Shown piece after piece: positions 43,588-53,256 of a stretch of DNA of 64,000 nucleotides. Every line of letters begins with the position of its first letter. Position 1 is the stretch's first letter. The notes below the pieces were generated by a model, which worked only from the letters and a program-made list of their open reading frames with translations, ran no database searches and was not told the origin of the DNA. Made by a program: the position numbers and the translations under genes. Source of the stretch: Lachnospiraceae bacterium (GTDB taxonomy: Bacteria > Bacillota > Clostridia > Lachnospirales > Lachnospiraceae); the NCBI GenBank assembly GCA_017450065.1, contig JAFSYI010000054.1:23368-87367 (forward strand). The letters run 5' to 3'.

Positions 43588-45657
43588 TTAAACAAGCGGA
43601 GCATTCAGCTCAGAGAGTCCGTCAAGAACAAACAAACCGTTCTCTATTATTGCTGTCTGGCTGCCATCCATCGCAATGGCGTATATTCCCTCAATCTCAT
43701 CATACGGAATGGTTATATCCGTATGACAGTGGAAATATGCTCTCTCCGGATCCGTTTTTCTGAGATCGGCATAATCGTTAGAGCGCGCCACTATTGCCTT
43801 GCCGTCCGGATTGTAGGTTATAATATCTTCTTCATAGCTGTAACAGGTATCTCCTACTGCGAAATGCGGCCCGGTCTTTTCTCCGATCAGTATGGGCAGC
43901 AGCTTTTCGATACCGTAATCCCTTGCCATTCTGTATGCCGTGGTATTGGTACCTATCGCAAATTCTCCCAGCGGGAGAGTCTTATGATGCTCCAGCAGAT
44001 TATCTTCTATGTACTTCTTATTAAGGGCTTCGTCATCGAAATTCCTGCATGAATAATGTACGATGACACCTGCCGAGAATTCAAGCTTTAAGTCTATATA
44101 TTTCAGTCCGTTAAGGTAAACCTGAGGTACATGCAGGACACCTGCCGTTCCCGTAAGCCTGGGGGTTGTAAACACCTCTCCGACCGGAATATTGACATCG
44201 GCCACACAGTTCTCAAAATTCGTTTCATGCTCCGGATCCTTAAGCTCATTCAGGGCAACTATCATCTCCGTCACGTTGCCGTTCTTTCCGGCAATCCTTA
44301 TAAAGCTTGCCTTATCCAGTACATCAATAATGATCTGCTGCATGTTTTCATACCGCACATAATCAAGAGTGTTCAGCTTAACGGTCTCCCTGAATATTTC
44401 TTCAAAGTCCTTACCGATACACGGCTTTGGAAAGGCGATTATCGTAAAGCTGCGTTCCTTTCCCGGAATGAATTCATTGGTCAGTATGCCTGATTTCTCC
44501 TCATATTTAACCATCAGCCTTCGCTGTTTATCAGAAAAAGCGGCAGCTTCCTTGTTCTTTTCAGGAAGAAAGGGGGACTCCCCGAAATCCTCTACGACCG
44601 CAGGTCCCCCGTGTGTAGCCGCCAGCTCCCTGTTATCCTCATAGGCCGCTCTTAACACTCCGAGCTTCCGGTTTACATAATCATTATCGAGATATACTGC
44701 CGCATCTTCACGGTGATCGTAATCATACTGCCTGTTCGGTATGGCTCCGTAATAACCTGTCCTGCTCTGCCCGCGCTTATTTATTGACAGTGTTGCCGCT
44801 CTGTATATTACCGGCTTAAGCCCGGCTTCTTCAAACATTTCTATCGCGAACCTGATCATCCTTTCGAAGCCCACAGGATATCTTATGTTAACCGTTTTCT
44901 TTTTTGAAATATCTTTTCCGGTTTTTTCAAATCCCAGTATATATCCCTGTGTATAAGTTCTTGCCATGCTTAATACATCTTCATCGGGAAGACTGTTTAA
45001 AAATCCGGCAAGCCTTATCTCCGTCTCCGTTATATACTCTCCGTAATAATACAGATACTTAAGATCGGTAAGATCACACTTCCTGATGATATCCGTCGCA
45101 AAGCTGCAGGACGGATCAAGCTGCTCTCTCACTCTTCGCGATACGACTATCTCGCAGTTATCTCTCTCAAACCAGTAAAGGCACTGTCTTATCTCACTGC
45201 TTTCAGGTACCTCACCTTTCTTCTGCTCATATGCAAAAACAAAACAGCAGTATATCTCTACAAAGAGTTCCATATAAAGGGTAAGTATATCCTCATCCGC
45301 TTCAAACGCATATGGGATCAGAGCTCTCATCTCCGTATACAGAAAGCACAGATACTGAGCCAGAAGTGTATCATAACCTGCCTCTCTCACAAGCTCCGCA
45401 AAATATCCGGGATTTGTATAGCTCCTTTCGTAATTCTCACCCAGAATATCCTCATAAAGAGCTGTATTCAGGTCTTTGAGAGCATTTAATCCAAGCGTTC
45501 TTATTTCTCCGGCGGCAGCCTTCTTATATACATCATCAAGCATCACAAGAAATGAGGCAGCCTTACTGAAAAACGTACAGAAAGGCTCCCCCACCGCTTT
45601 TTCTTCTTTGATCTCTCTGATTCTTACGGTAACAAGTTCATATCTTGTATCGGTCAT
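43588..45657 (-). CDS. M29-type aminopeptidase with a long N-terminal extension
   Basis: A 689-residue protein. The C-terminal 300 residues keep the five M29 metal ligands: Glu in PVGEVFTTP, Glu in LGEFAIGTN, His in [11 protein letters not shown] and His/Asp in HCHTDITIP. Such enzymes remove N-terminal residues from peptides and use two metal ions. The first 380 residues are helical and not recognised, about doubling the usual family length of roughly 410. It precedes purE by 95 bp. The ribosome site is weak (GGGAAG, 13 bases). Confidence 0.8.
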   Translation of the reverse strand: MTDTRYELVTVRIREIKEEKAVGEPFCTFFSKAASFLVMLDDVYKKAAAGEIRTLGLNALKDLNTALYEDILGENYERSYTNPGYFAELVREAGYDTLLAQYLCFLYTEMRALIPYAFEADEDILTLYMELFVEIYCCFVFAYEQKKGEVPESSEIRQCLYWFERDNCEIVVSRRVREQLDPSCSFATDIIRKCDLTDLKYLYYYGEYITETEIRLAGFLNSLPDEDVLSMARTYTQGYILGFEKTGKDISKKKTVNIRYPVGFERMIRFAIEMFEEAGLKPVIYRAATLSINKRGQSRTGYYGAIPNRQYDYDHREDAAVYLDNDYVNRKLGVLRAAYEDNRELAATHGGPAVVEDFGESPFLPEKNKEAAAFSDKQRRLMVKYEEKSGILTNEFIPGKERSFTIIAFPKPCIGKDFEEIFRETVKLNTLDYVRYENMQQIIIDVLDKASFIRIAGKNGNVTEMIVALNELKDPEHETNFENCVADVNIPVGEVFTTPRLTGTAGVLHVPQVYLNGLKYIDLKLEFSAGVIVHYSCRNFDDEALNKKYIEDNLLEHHKTLPLGEFAIGTNTTAYRMARDYGIEKLLPILIGEKTGPHFAVGDTCYSYEEDIITYNPDGKAIVARSNDYADLRKTDPERAYFHCHTDITIPYDEIEGIYAIAMDGSQTAIIENGLFVLDGLSELNAPLV

Positions 45658-45727
45658 ACTGTCTGTTTATCTTCCCATTCTCCCAGATTCCGGACTCTTC
45701 ACTGTCCGTGTCCACGTGTCATCCCCT

Positions 45728-46060
45728 TTATATACCCCAGAATATAGTAACTGTCCACAAAATCATTCCAAGCATATTGATCCCCATGCCGGAATATGCA
45801 ACCCATTTGTAGATATCTCTCTCATTAAAACAGCCGAGCGCCGCAAGCGCTCCCACAATATTGCCCAGCATTCCGAACAGTCCCACGCCTCCAAGATGCA
45901 CGGGCGGACTTCCCTTCTCGCCAAAAGCCATGAATACAGCCCCTATAAATCCCGCCAGCGAGCATAATCCCACAGCTACGGAAACAATGCTTTGCATTGA
46001 ATAATGCCTGGAAGTAAACATGAAGCTTTTTTTCTTCCTGATCTTTTTGGGTCTGGGCAT
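45728..46060 (-). CDS. small integral membrane protein (DUF6142-like), unknown
   Basis: A 110-residue protein with a very basic start (MPRPKKIRKKKSF) and three hydrophobic helices. I associate it with the DUF6142 family of Lachnospiraceae, but that is from memory. It starts inside the pyrE stop (TAATG), so it is translationally coupled to pyrE. Function unknown. Confidence 0.6.
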   Translation of the reverse strand: MPRPKKIRKKKSFMFTSRHYSMQSIVSVAVGLCSLAGFIGAVFMAFGEKGSPPVHLGGVGLFGMLGNIVGALAALGCFNERDIYKWVAYSGMGINMLGMILWTVTIFWGI

Positions 46061-46743
46061 TACTTCACTCCGTACTCACTGTAATACCTGTCAAGCGCTT
46101 CCTTTATCGTATCATCTATCACAATTTCCCCACCGACAGGTTTATTATAAAGGCATTCCGTTACTTCGCTCATGTTTACTATTGCCCTGGTTTCAATGCC
46201 GTATTTTTCACGTATCTCATCAAGAGCGCTCAGCTTACCGCCCAGACCTACCTCCATGCGGTTCAGCGAAACAATGAGTCCGCATATCTTAACATCTGCC
46301 TGTGCTTTAAGGATCGGACAGGTCTCCTCTATTGATTTCCCGGATGTAGTCACATCCTCGATCATTATCACCCTGTCGCCGTCATTCAGCTTAGAGCCGA
46401 GCAGTATTCCGGTATCGCCGTGATCCTTGATCTCCTTGCGGTTGGAGCAGTAACGGACATCCTTTCCGTAGAGCTCGCTGATAGCCATCGATGTTGCCAC
46501 CGACAGTGGTATCCCCTTATATGCCGGTCCGAAGATAACATCAAAATCCAACCCGAAATTATCATGAATGGCTCTTGCGTAATACTCTCCGAGCTTTCTT
46601 AACTGTGTTCCGGTAACATATGCACCGGCATTCATGAAAAATGGTGATTTTCTTCCGCTCTTAAGAGTAAAATCACCGAATTTAAGGACCTTGCATTCCA
46701 CCATGAATTCAACAAATTCCTGCTTGTACCGTTCCATACGCAT
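46060..46743 (-). CDS. pyrE: orotate phosphoribosyltransferase
   Basis: A 227-residue enzyme that joins orotate and PRPP to form OMP in pyrimidine synthesis. The PRPP-binding loop VIMIEDVTTSGKSI and FGPAYKGIPLSVATS are clear, and FTLKSGRKSPFFMNAG is the orotate-site N-terminus. GAGG precedes the ATG. It is followed by the overlapping small membrane-protein gene. Confidence 0.96.
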   Translation of the reverse strand: MRMERYKQEFVEFMVECKVLKFGDFTLKSGRKSPFFMNAGAYVTGTQLRKLGEYYARAIHDNFGLDFDVIFGPAYKGIPLSVATSMAISELYGKDVRYCSNRKEIKDHGDTGILLGSKLNDGDRVIMIEDVTTSGKSIEETCPILKAQADVKICGLIVSLNRMEVGLGGKLSALDEIREKYGIETRAIVNMSEVTECLYNKPVGGEIVIDDTIKEALDRYYSEYGVK

Positions 46744-46763
46744 TTATCCTCTGTATCATCTAT

Positions 46764-46791
46764 AAAGAGGAGAATATCCATCCTCCTCTTT
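46764..46791 (-). terminator. terminator of the rsbV-rsbW pair
   Basis: AAAGAGGAG pairs with CTCCTCTTT around a 10-base loop, between the rsbW stop and pyrE. Confidence 0.65.
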
Positions 46792-46800
46792 AGCGTTAAA

Positions 46801-47208
46801 TCACATCTTCTTTCTGACGGTCAGCACATTCATGCCGTCCTCATATCTGTACACTACCTCATCCATCATCTTTTTGACCATGAAAATACCCAGACCGCCT
46901 ATCTTTCTGTCCTCAACCGACAGTGTCACGTCAGGGTCTTCCCTGCTGAGGGGGTCAAACGGCATTCCCCTGTCCTTAAATGTTATTGAAATCACCTTGG
47001 GTTCATCGCTGACATCAACGCAGACCGTAGCATCTCCTTCGCTGTTTTCGTATGCGTATAAGGCTATGTTGGCAAATATCTCATCCAATACAACATCAAT
47101 CTGCATCTGTATCTTTATGGGACATTCAGCTTCTTCCAGTGCTTCATTAACGAAATCGGTAACTACAGGTATATTCTTAACATCAGCCTTTAGTGTTAAT
47201 TCTTTCAC
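46801..47208 (-). CDS. RsbW-like serine kinase / ATP-binding anti-sigma factor
   Basis: A 135-residue GHKL-type ATPase. The N-box is VVLDEIFANIALYAY, the G1 box FKDRGMPFDPL and the G2 region RKIGGLGIFMVKKM. Relatives bind and inactivate a sigma factor or phosphorylate a STAS partner. The STAS protein is 57 bp upstream, so the two probably form a partner-switch. No sigma factor is adjacent, so the target is unknown; in clostridia such pairs also act in other pathways. Confidence 0.85.
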   Translation of the reverse strand: MKELTLKADVKNIPVVTDFVNEALEEAECPIKIQMQIDVVLDEIFANIALYAYENSEGDATVCVDVSDEPKVISITFKDRGMPFDPLSREDPDVTLSVEDRKIGGLGIFMVKKMMDEVVYRYEDGMNVLTVRKKM

Positions 47209-47265
47209 TCCGGCAGCTCTCCTGTAAGATTATTATCTGTCATACAGTTTATATAGGCAGGCAAA

Positions 47266-47562
47266 TTACGCAAAAGTCAGAATATCCGAGAAACCGGTAA
47301 CCTCAAATATCTCCATTATCTCAGGGCTTACTCCTGTAAGAGTCATCTTGCCTACCTTATTCATCTGCTTCTGAGCTGACAGAAGAACTCTGAGTCCTGC
47401 TGATGAAATGTAATCAAGCTTACTGAAATCAAGGACAAGATCCTCAACTCCTTCAAGAGAGTTCTTGAATTCCTCTTCAAGCTGAGGAGCTGTCGTCGTA
47501 TCAAGACGTCCCTCTACCGCTACTGTTAACTTGCTTCCCTCTAAATTCTTGTTGATCGTCAT
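47266..47562 (-). CDS. STAS anti-anti-sigma factor (RsbV-like)
   Basis: A 98-residue STAS domain with the phosphorylation site in DYISSAGLRVLL. In the unphosphorylated state it should bind the kinase next door and release its target. GGAGAG precedes the ATG. Confidence 0.9.
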   Translation of the reverse strand: MTINKNLEGSKLTVAVEGRLDTTTAPQLEEEFKNSLEGVEDLVLDFSKLDYISSAGLRVLLSAQKQMNKVGKMTLTGVSPEIMEIFEVTGFSDILTFA

Positions 47563-47711
47563 TTTTGTCTCTCCTTAATTAAATATATTAATGCTTTTAT
47601 TACATTTAACAGTATTGCATTTCATCTTCCATGCGGCCCGTTTCACCGTTATGCATTATTAAAGCGCACCGAAAATCCATAATGGCGTATCTGCCTTAGC
47701 AATACACACAC

Positions 47712-47720
47712 AGTATAACA
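47712..47720 (-). promoter_or_regulatory. extended -10 of the rsbV promoter
   Basis: TGTTATACT reads toward rsbV and gives a leader of about 140 bases; no clear -35 is seen. The gap 47563-47748 holds no gene. Confidence 0.45.
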
Positions 47721-47748
47721 CAAATCCCGAATAAATACACTTAAATTT

Positions 47749-49677
47749 TTAAGCTATTTTATTTCCCGTATAGAGATGATAATATTTTCCCTTCTGGGCA
47801 AGCAGTTCGTCATGAGTTCCTCTCTCTATTATCCTGCCCTGTTCGAGAACCATTATGCAGTCACTGTTTCTGATCGTGGACAGGCGGTGGGCAATAACAA
47901 AGGTCGTCCTGCCCTTCATCAGCTTATCCATCCCCTGCTGGATCAGCTTCTCCGTACGTGTATCGATGGAGCTTGTGGCCTCGTCCAGAATAAGTACGGG
48001 CGGATCGGCAATGGCGGCTCTTGCTATCGCAAGGAGCTGTCTCTGTCCCTGGCTTAAGGATCCTCCGTTGCCTGTGATCACGGTATCATATCCCTGAGGC
48101 AGATGGCGTATGAACGTATGGGCATTTGCAAGCTTTGCAGCTGCTACTATCTCATCATCCGTTGCATCCAGCTTACCGTATCTTATGTTGTCCCTGATGG
48201 TACCGGAAAACAGATGGGTATCCTGCAGCACGATACCGAGCGACCTTCTCAGGTCTGCTTTCTTTATCTTATTTATATTTATGCCGTCATATCTTATCTT
48301 GCCATCCTGAATATCATAGAAGCGGTTGATAAGATTGGTTATCGTGGTCTTCCCCGCTCCGGTCGAGCCGACAAAGGCGATCTTCATGCCCGGAGTCGCA
48401 GAAATATCCACGTTATGCAGCACTATTTTCTCATCGGTATAGCCAAAGTCCACATCATTGAACACAACATCACCCTTTAGCTCAACATAGGTTGTCGTAT
48501 CGTCAGCCCTGTGATAATGCTTCCATGCCCACATGCCTGTCCTCTCATCCGACTCGGTTATATTGCCCTGCTCATCCTTCCGTGCATTTACGAGCATTAC
48601 GTATCCCTCATCCACCTCGGGCTCCTCATCCATGAGCTTAAATACCCTGTCCGCTCCGGCCAATGCCATGACAACGGTGTTGAACTGCTGGCTTATCTGG
48701 TTAATGGGCATATTGAGATTCCTGTTAAAAGTAAGAAAGCTTGCAAGGGATCCGAGCGTAAAACCTCCGATATTTCCTATTGCCAGTATGGCTCCGACTA
48801 TCGCCACCAGTACATAGCTCACATTACCAAGCTGTGCATTTATCGGACCCATCACATTTACGTATTTATTAGCGTTGTCGGCACTGTGGAACAGATTCTC
48901 ATTAAGTCTGTTAAAATCATTCTTCGCTTCATCTTCATGACAGAATACCTTTATTACCTTCTGTCCCTCTATCATTTCCTCAATATAGCCGTTGAGTGCT
49001 CCGAGCTCACCCTGCTGCTTCACAAAAAACTGCGAACTCTTTCCAACAACCTTTCTGCTTGCGAACATCATGACGGCTACCATCGAAAGAGTCACAAGCG
49101 TAAGCGGAAAGCTCAGGGCTATCATACTTGCAAGGATACTTACAACCGTTATAAACGAATTAAGAAGCTGAGGCATTGTCTGGCTGATAACCTGACGGAG
49201 AGTATCAACGTCATTGGTATATACCGACATGATATCGCCGTGACTGTGCGTATCGAAATACTTTATCGGAAGATTCTCCATCCGTTCAAACAGCGTAGTC
49301 CTTATCCTGCGAAGCGATCCCTGCGATACGTAGATCATCAGCTTATTGTACATAAAGGTGGACAGTATTCCGCATGCGTAGATGACCGCCATCTTTGTTA
49401 TCGCGTTCCTGAGCGGGATATAATCAGGATCCGTACTTCCGATAAGAGGCAGAATGTAAACATCCACAAGTTCTTTCATAAACAGAGTTCCGCGTACGGT
49501 GCACAGAACAGATGTGATTATCCCGATCACAACAAATACTATCCGGAGCTTATAATGTCCGAAGCTTATGGCTATAAGACGTTTAAATATCTTTCCGGGA
49601 TTCTCAAGCCTGGGTTTGGGTCCCATACCTCTTGCGCCTCTTCCCATCTTCACCTCACGGGGTTTTGATTCAGCCAT
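47749..49677 (-). CDS. ABC exporter half-transporter, catalytic-site subunit
   Basis: A 642-residue protein with six membrane helices (about 40-330) and a nucleotide-binding domain. Walker A is VGSTGAGKTTITN, the signature LSQGQRQ, Walker B LILDEATSSID and the H-loop IAHRLSTI, all intact. An insert of about 30 residues lies before the Walker A strand. Its ATG is within the end of the partner gene (8-bp overlap). The pair should form a heterodimeric exporter; the substrate (drug, lipid or peptide) is not known. Confidence 0.88.
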   Translation of the reverse strand: MAESKPREVKMGRGARGMGPKPRLENPGKIFKRLIAISFGHYKLRIVFVVIGIITSVLCTVRGTLFMKELVDVYILPLIGSTDPDYIPLRNAITKMAVIYACGILSTFMYNKLMIYVSQGSLRRIRTTLFERMENLPIKYFDTHSHGDIMSVYTNDVDTLRQVISQTMPQLLNSFITVVSILASMIALSFPLTLVTLSMVAVMMFASRKVVGKSSQFFVKQQGELGALNGYIEEMIEGQKVIKVFCHEDEAKNDFNRLNENLFHSADNANKYVNVMGPINAQLGNVSYVLVAIVGAILAIGNIGGFTLGSLASFLTFNRNLNMPINQISQQFNTVVMALAGADRVFKLMDEEPEVDEGYVMLVNARKDEQGNITESDERTGMWAWKHYHRADDTTTYVELKGDVVFNDVDFGYTDEKIVLHNVDISATPGMKIAFVGSTGAGKTTITNLINRFYDIQDGKIRYDGININKIKKADLRRSLGIVLQDTHLFSGTIRDNIRYGKLDATDDEIVAAAKLANAHTFIRHLPQGYDTVITGNGGSLSQGQRQLLAIARAAIADPPVLILDEATSSIDTRTEKLIQQGMDKLMKGRTTFVIAHRLSTIRNSDCIMVLEQGRIIERGTHDELLAQKGKYYHLYTGNKIA

Positions 49678-51637
49678 TCTCACTCACCCCGCTTTCCTTA
49701 TCTGTTTCGGAATCCTTCTTATTATTTTCCGCGGCAGTGTATTCCTCATCCTCCCGGTAAACCGTATAGGTTTCATCCATTATACCGGTCTGCGGATCTG
49801 TGGAAGGAGCATCCGACTCAGGCTTGTCGAAATCACGCTCGCCTGTCTGACTCTCATATACATCATGATAAATATCATTGCTATTTAACAGCTCTTCATG
49901 AGTTCCGATGCCGTTGATACGTCCGTCATCCATAACTATTATCCTGTCCGCATCCATTACCGAGGATACACGCTGGGCTATTATTATCTTGGTAGTATCG
50001 GGGATTTCTTCATAGAAGGCATGCCGGATCCTTGCATCCGTTGCCGTATCCACGGCACTGGTGCTGTCATCCAGTATCAGTATCTTAGGTTTCTTAAGCA
50101 GCGCTCTTGCGATACAGAGCCTCTGCTTCTGACCGCCCGATACATTGGTACCGCCCTGTTCTATATAGGTGTCATACTTATCCGGCATACGCTCTATGAA
50201 TTCATCCGCACACGCCAGACGGCAGGCACGGCGGCATTCCTCTTTAACCGATTCCGGTATGTTATCCTTTGGGGTACCAGGGGACGGTTCTCTGGTACCC
50301 CAGGAACGAGGTACCAGAGAACCGTCCCCTGGTACCCCCGTTATCCCCCAGCACAGATTCTCATATATCGTCCCTGAAAACAGTACATTCTTCTGGAGTA
50401 CCACCGCCACCTCATTCCGCAGTGTTTCAAGATCGTACTCCTTTACATTCCTGCCTCCGACCTTAACTTTTCCCTGGGTTACATCATACAGGCGGCAGAT
50501 AAGGTTCACGAGTGTTGTCTTGCCGCTTCCGGTTCCGCCTATGATACCTATGGTCTCACCGGATTTGATCTTTAATGTGATATCCTTAAGCACGGGCGAT
50601 TCACTTTCCTTATAATAGGAAAAATCAACATCCTCGAATTCAATGCTTCCGTCGTTTACCTTTGTAACCGGAGATTCGGGATTCACGATATCAGCCTTTT
50701 CATCAAGCACCTCCACTATCCTCTCACCGCTGGCCATGCTTATCGATACCATGACAAAGATCATGGACAGCATCATGAGGTTCATCAGGATGTTCATACA
50801 GTAGGTGAGCAGGGTCATAAGTTCCCCCGTTGTAAGCTCACTGTTAACTATCATATGTGCACCCAGCCAGCTTATCACCAGTATGCAGGTATAGATAGCG
50901 GTCATCATGACAGGCGCGTTTAACACAACCTTGCTCTCTGCGTTAACAAAGAGGTTATATATATTCTCACAGGCCTTATACATGCGGGTTTTTTCATAAT
51001 CCTCGCGTACGTATGCCTTGACCACTCGGATCGCGTTTACATTTTCCTGAACGGTCTCGTTAAGCTCATCATATTTTTTGAACACCTGCCGGAAGCTCTT
51101 CATCGCAGACAGCATGATCGTAATGATTACGGCTGCAAGAATAAGTACGGCGATCAGATAAACACGGGCTATTCGCGCCGACACAAGAAATGCCGCAGTC
51201 ATTGCAAATATAAGCGAGAACGGCGCACGAAAGCTCATTCTTATTATCATCTGGAATGCATTCTGGACATTGGTCACATCGGTTGTCAGTCTGGTTATAA
51301 GACCGGCAGTCGAAAATTTGTCAATATTCGAGAACGAAAAGGTCTGTATGTTCTCATACATTGCCTTTCTTAAGTTCTTGGCAAAACCCGTGGATGCACG
51401 TGCTGCAGTAAAGCCTCCGAACAGACCTGCTGCCAGACCAAAGAGGGCACACAGAAGCATAAGCAGACCTATCCTGACTATATATCCGATATTTCCGGCC
51501 TCCACCCCATTATCCACAAGCAGTCCCATAAGCCGGGGTGTTATCGTCTCCGCAATAACCTCCAGTATCATACAGACAGGCGTTATAAGAGCTGCAGTCT
51601 TATATTCTTTTAGATGTGATCCTAATTTCTTTACCAT
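49670..51637 (-). CDS. ABC exporter half-transporter, degenerate-site subunit
   Basis: A 655-residue partner of the preceding gene product. Walker A IGGTGSGKTTLVN and signature VSGGQKQR are good, but Walker B ends LILDDSTSAVD (Asp for Glu) and the switch His is Gln in IIAQRVSSV, the pattern of the non-catalytic site in TM287/288-like heterodimers. About 23 residues (GVPGDGSLVPRSWGTREP and on) between the Q-loop and the signature come from an inserted palindrome. A long acidic C-terminal tail follows the domain. GAGGATTT precedes the ATG. Confidence 0.88.
   Translation of the reverse strand: MVKKLGSHLKEYKTAALITPVCMILEVIAETITPRLMGLLVDNGVEAGNIGYIVRIGLLMLLCALFGLAAGLFGGFTAARASTGFAKNLRKAMYENIQTFSFSNIDKFSTAGLITRLTTDVTNVQNAFQMIIRMSFRAPFSLIFAMTAAFLVSARIARVYLIAVLILAAVIITIMLSAMKSFRQVFKKYDELNETVQENVNAIRVVKAYVREDYEKTRMYKACENIYNLFVNAESKVVLNAPVMMTAIYTCILVISWLGAHMIVNSELTTGELMTLLTYCMNILMNLMMLSMIFVMVSISMASGERIVEVLDEKADIVNPESPVTKVNDGSIEFEDVDFSYYKESESPVLKDITLKIKSGETIGIIGGTGSGKTTLVNLICRLYDVTQGKVKVGGRNVKEYDLETLRNEVAVVLQKNVLFSGTIYENLCWGITGVPGDGSLVPRSWGTREPSPGTPKDNIPESVKEECRRACRLACADEFIERMPDKYDTYIEQGGTNVSGGQKQRLCIARALLKKPKILILDDSTSAVDTATDARIRHAFYEEIPDTTKIIIAQRVSSVMDADRIIVMDDGRINGIGTHEELLNSNDIYHDVYESQTGERDFDKPESDAPSTDPQTGIMDETYTVYREDEEYTAAENNKKDSETDKESGVSENG
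50271..50338. mobile_element. REP/MITE-like palindrome inserted in frame in an ABC-transporter gene
   Basis: Two 29-bp arms (50271-50299 and 50310-50338) are exact inverted repeats around a 10-bp centre. Each arm also begins with GGTACCAG and ends with CTGGTACC (or vice versa), so the element has four GGTACC ends. GGGGACGGTTCTCTGG resembles palindromic repeats scattered in clostridial genomes. The reading frame passes through without a stop. No transposase is nearby. Confidence 0.8.
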
Positions 51638-51709
51638 AAATCCTCATCCGTGAGCCGGATCAGTATGCGAACATATCATCGGGCCCGTTCTTTCGTTTAC
51701 GGTTATATA

Positions 51710-53047
51710 CTAAATATGCAGCAGATGCGTTGCTATAGTAAAATATATGGCCAGTGACAGCGCATCGACTATCGTTGTAATAAAAGGTGAAGCCATAACC
51801 GCAGGGTCAAAGCCTACCTTCTGCGCAAACATAGGCAGGGTACAGCCTACGAGCTTGGCAAAAAGCACTGCAAGAAGGAGTGTGAGACATACGACCAGCG
51901 CCACCGCTACCGGTACTCTGTCGATAAGCATTATCTTCACGAAATTGGCGGCCGCCAGGGTAATCCCGCACAGAGCAGCCACCCTTACCTCCTTCCATAT
52001 AACCCTGAGCATATCTTCGAATTCTATCTCATTAAGCGACAGACCACGGATGATCGTAACCGAAGCCTGCCCTCCCGCATTTCCGCCTGTATCCATAAGC
52101 ATCGGAATAAAGGCCGTAAGTACGATATATGTCCCCAGCGCATCCTCGTAATGCGTGATTATCTTGCCTGTCACGGTAGCCGAGATCATGAGAAGCAGAA
52201 GCCATGGGATCCTCTTCTTCCATGTTTCGAATACACCGGTCTTCATGTACGGCTTATCCGTGGGAAGGATGGCCGCCATCTTCTCGATATCCTCCGTTGC
52301 CTCTTCCTGCATGATGTCGACAACGTCATCGATCGTGATGATCCCGACAAGTCTGTTCTCGTTATCAACAACCGGCATGGCCGTAAAATCATATTTCGAA
52401 AACAGCCTGGCAACCTCTTCCTGGTCGGTCATGGTATTTACGGAGATGATGTTATCGTTCATGAAGTCTCCGATAACCTCATCCGACCTGCGAAGAAGCA
52501 GATATCTTAATGATACGGTTCCTATAAGATGCCGCTCCGTATCCAGCACATAACAGATATTGATCGTTTCCTTATCTATTCCCGTCCTGCGTATACGCTC
52601 TATTGCCTGGGCAACAGTCAGATGAACCTTCAGGTCTACGAACTCGACCGTCATGATGCTTCCGGCGGAATCCTCCGGATATCTTAACAGGTGATTAATA
52701 TCCCTTCTTGTTTCCGCACTGGCATTGGCAAGCAGCTTCTTCACTACACCTGCCGGCATCTCCTCCATAAGGTCTGTTGCATCATCGGCCATCAGGTTGT
52801 TTATGATGTTCGCGGCCTCACGGTCTGTCAGGGCAGTGATTATCATCTGCTCCGTTTCTATAGACAGGTACGCAAATACATCTGCCGCCATAGTTTTCGG
52901 CAGAATCCTGAATACTCTTATCAGTTCATCCCTGGGTAATTCCTCAAGTACGGCAGCTATATCTGCCTCCTGCAGCTCGGCCAGCTCCTGACGGAGCCTG
53001 GTATACTGCCTGCTGTCAATAAGCTCCTTGATCTCTTCCATAGACAT
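51710..53047 (-). CDS. mgtE: magnesium transporter MgtE
   Basis: A 445-residue channel for Mg2+. The N-terminal helical domain (about 20-125), two CBS domains (about 130-250), a plug helix and five membrane helices (about 280-445) follow in the standard order. PMLMDTGGNAGGQAS is the pore signature. Cytoplasmic Mg2+ normally closes the channel via the CBS domains. AAAGGAGG precedes the ATG, and its leader holds a small overlapping frame and palindromic repeats. Confidence 0.95.
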   Translation of the reverse strand: MSMEEIKELIDSRQYTRLRQELAELQEADIAAVLEELPRDELIRVFRILPKTMAADVFAYLSIETEQMIITALTDREAANIINNLMADDATDLMEEMPAGVVKKLLANASAETRRDINHLLRYPEDSAGSIMTVEFVDLKVHLTVAQAIERIRRTGIDKETINICYVLDTERHLIGTVSLRYLLLRRSDEVIGDFMNDNIISVNTMTDQEEVARLFSKYDFTAMPVVDNENRLVGIITIDDVVDIMQEEATEDIEKMAAILPTDKPYMKTGVFETWKKRIPWLLLLMISATVTGKIITHYEDALGTYIVLTAFIPMLMDTGGNAGGQASVTIIRGLSLNEIEFEDMLRVIWKEVRVAALCGITLAAANFVKIMLIDRVPVAVALVVCLTLLLAVLFAKLVGCTLPMFAQKVGFDPAVMASPFITTIVDALSLAIYFTIATHLLHI

Positions 53048-53138
53048 GACGATATCCTCCTTTATGTCGTGGGATGGTAGTTTCTATTGTCGCGTGATGA
53101 GGAACATCCGATGACTGTTTGACTTTACTCTTCTTCAT
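53016..53138 (-). CDS. candidate mgtE leader peptide, 40 residues, overlapping mgtE
   Basis: A 40-codon frame (MKKSKVKQSSDVPHHATIET and on, ending GRDQGAY) has a strong GGAGGTGG ribosome site. It runs through the mgtE ribosome site and ends 32 bp inside mgtE in another frame. Translation of it could open or block the mgtE start. It could also be a chance frame. Confidence 0.4.
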   Translation of the reverse strand: MKKSKVKQSSDVPHHATIETTIPRHKGGYRHVYGRDQGAY

Positions 53139-53153
53139 AGAAACCACCTCCTT

Positions 53154-53256
53154 TCTCACTGCCCACGACTTTATGTCGTGGGAGCCCGTCGGCTTTGAGA
53201 CATCAAAGAAATCCGTCAGGATTTCTTCATCTCACTGCCCACGACTTTATGTCGTG
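53154..53256. repeat. 27-bp direct repeat carrying the palindrome CCCACGAC-N5-GTCGTGGG
   Basis: Copies at 53154-53180 and 53230-53256 are identical over 27 bp (TCTCACTGCCCACGAC then TTTATGTCGTG). A third partial copy (TTTATGTCGTGGGA) is at 53061-53074 and abuts the mgtE ribosome site. Between the copies are two further hairpins (AGAAATCC/GGATTTCT and AGCC/GGCT). The palindrome resembles ends of IS200/IS605-type elements; no tnpA or tnpB remains. Confidence 0.65.

Noticed and set aside
48511-49668. Plus-strand open frame of 385 codons
   Set aside because: It is antisense to a clear ABC-transporter gene, has no ribosome site and no recognisable domain; it is a shadow frame.
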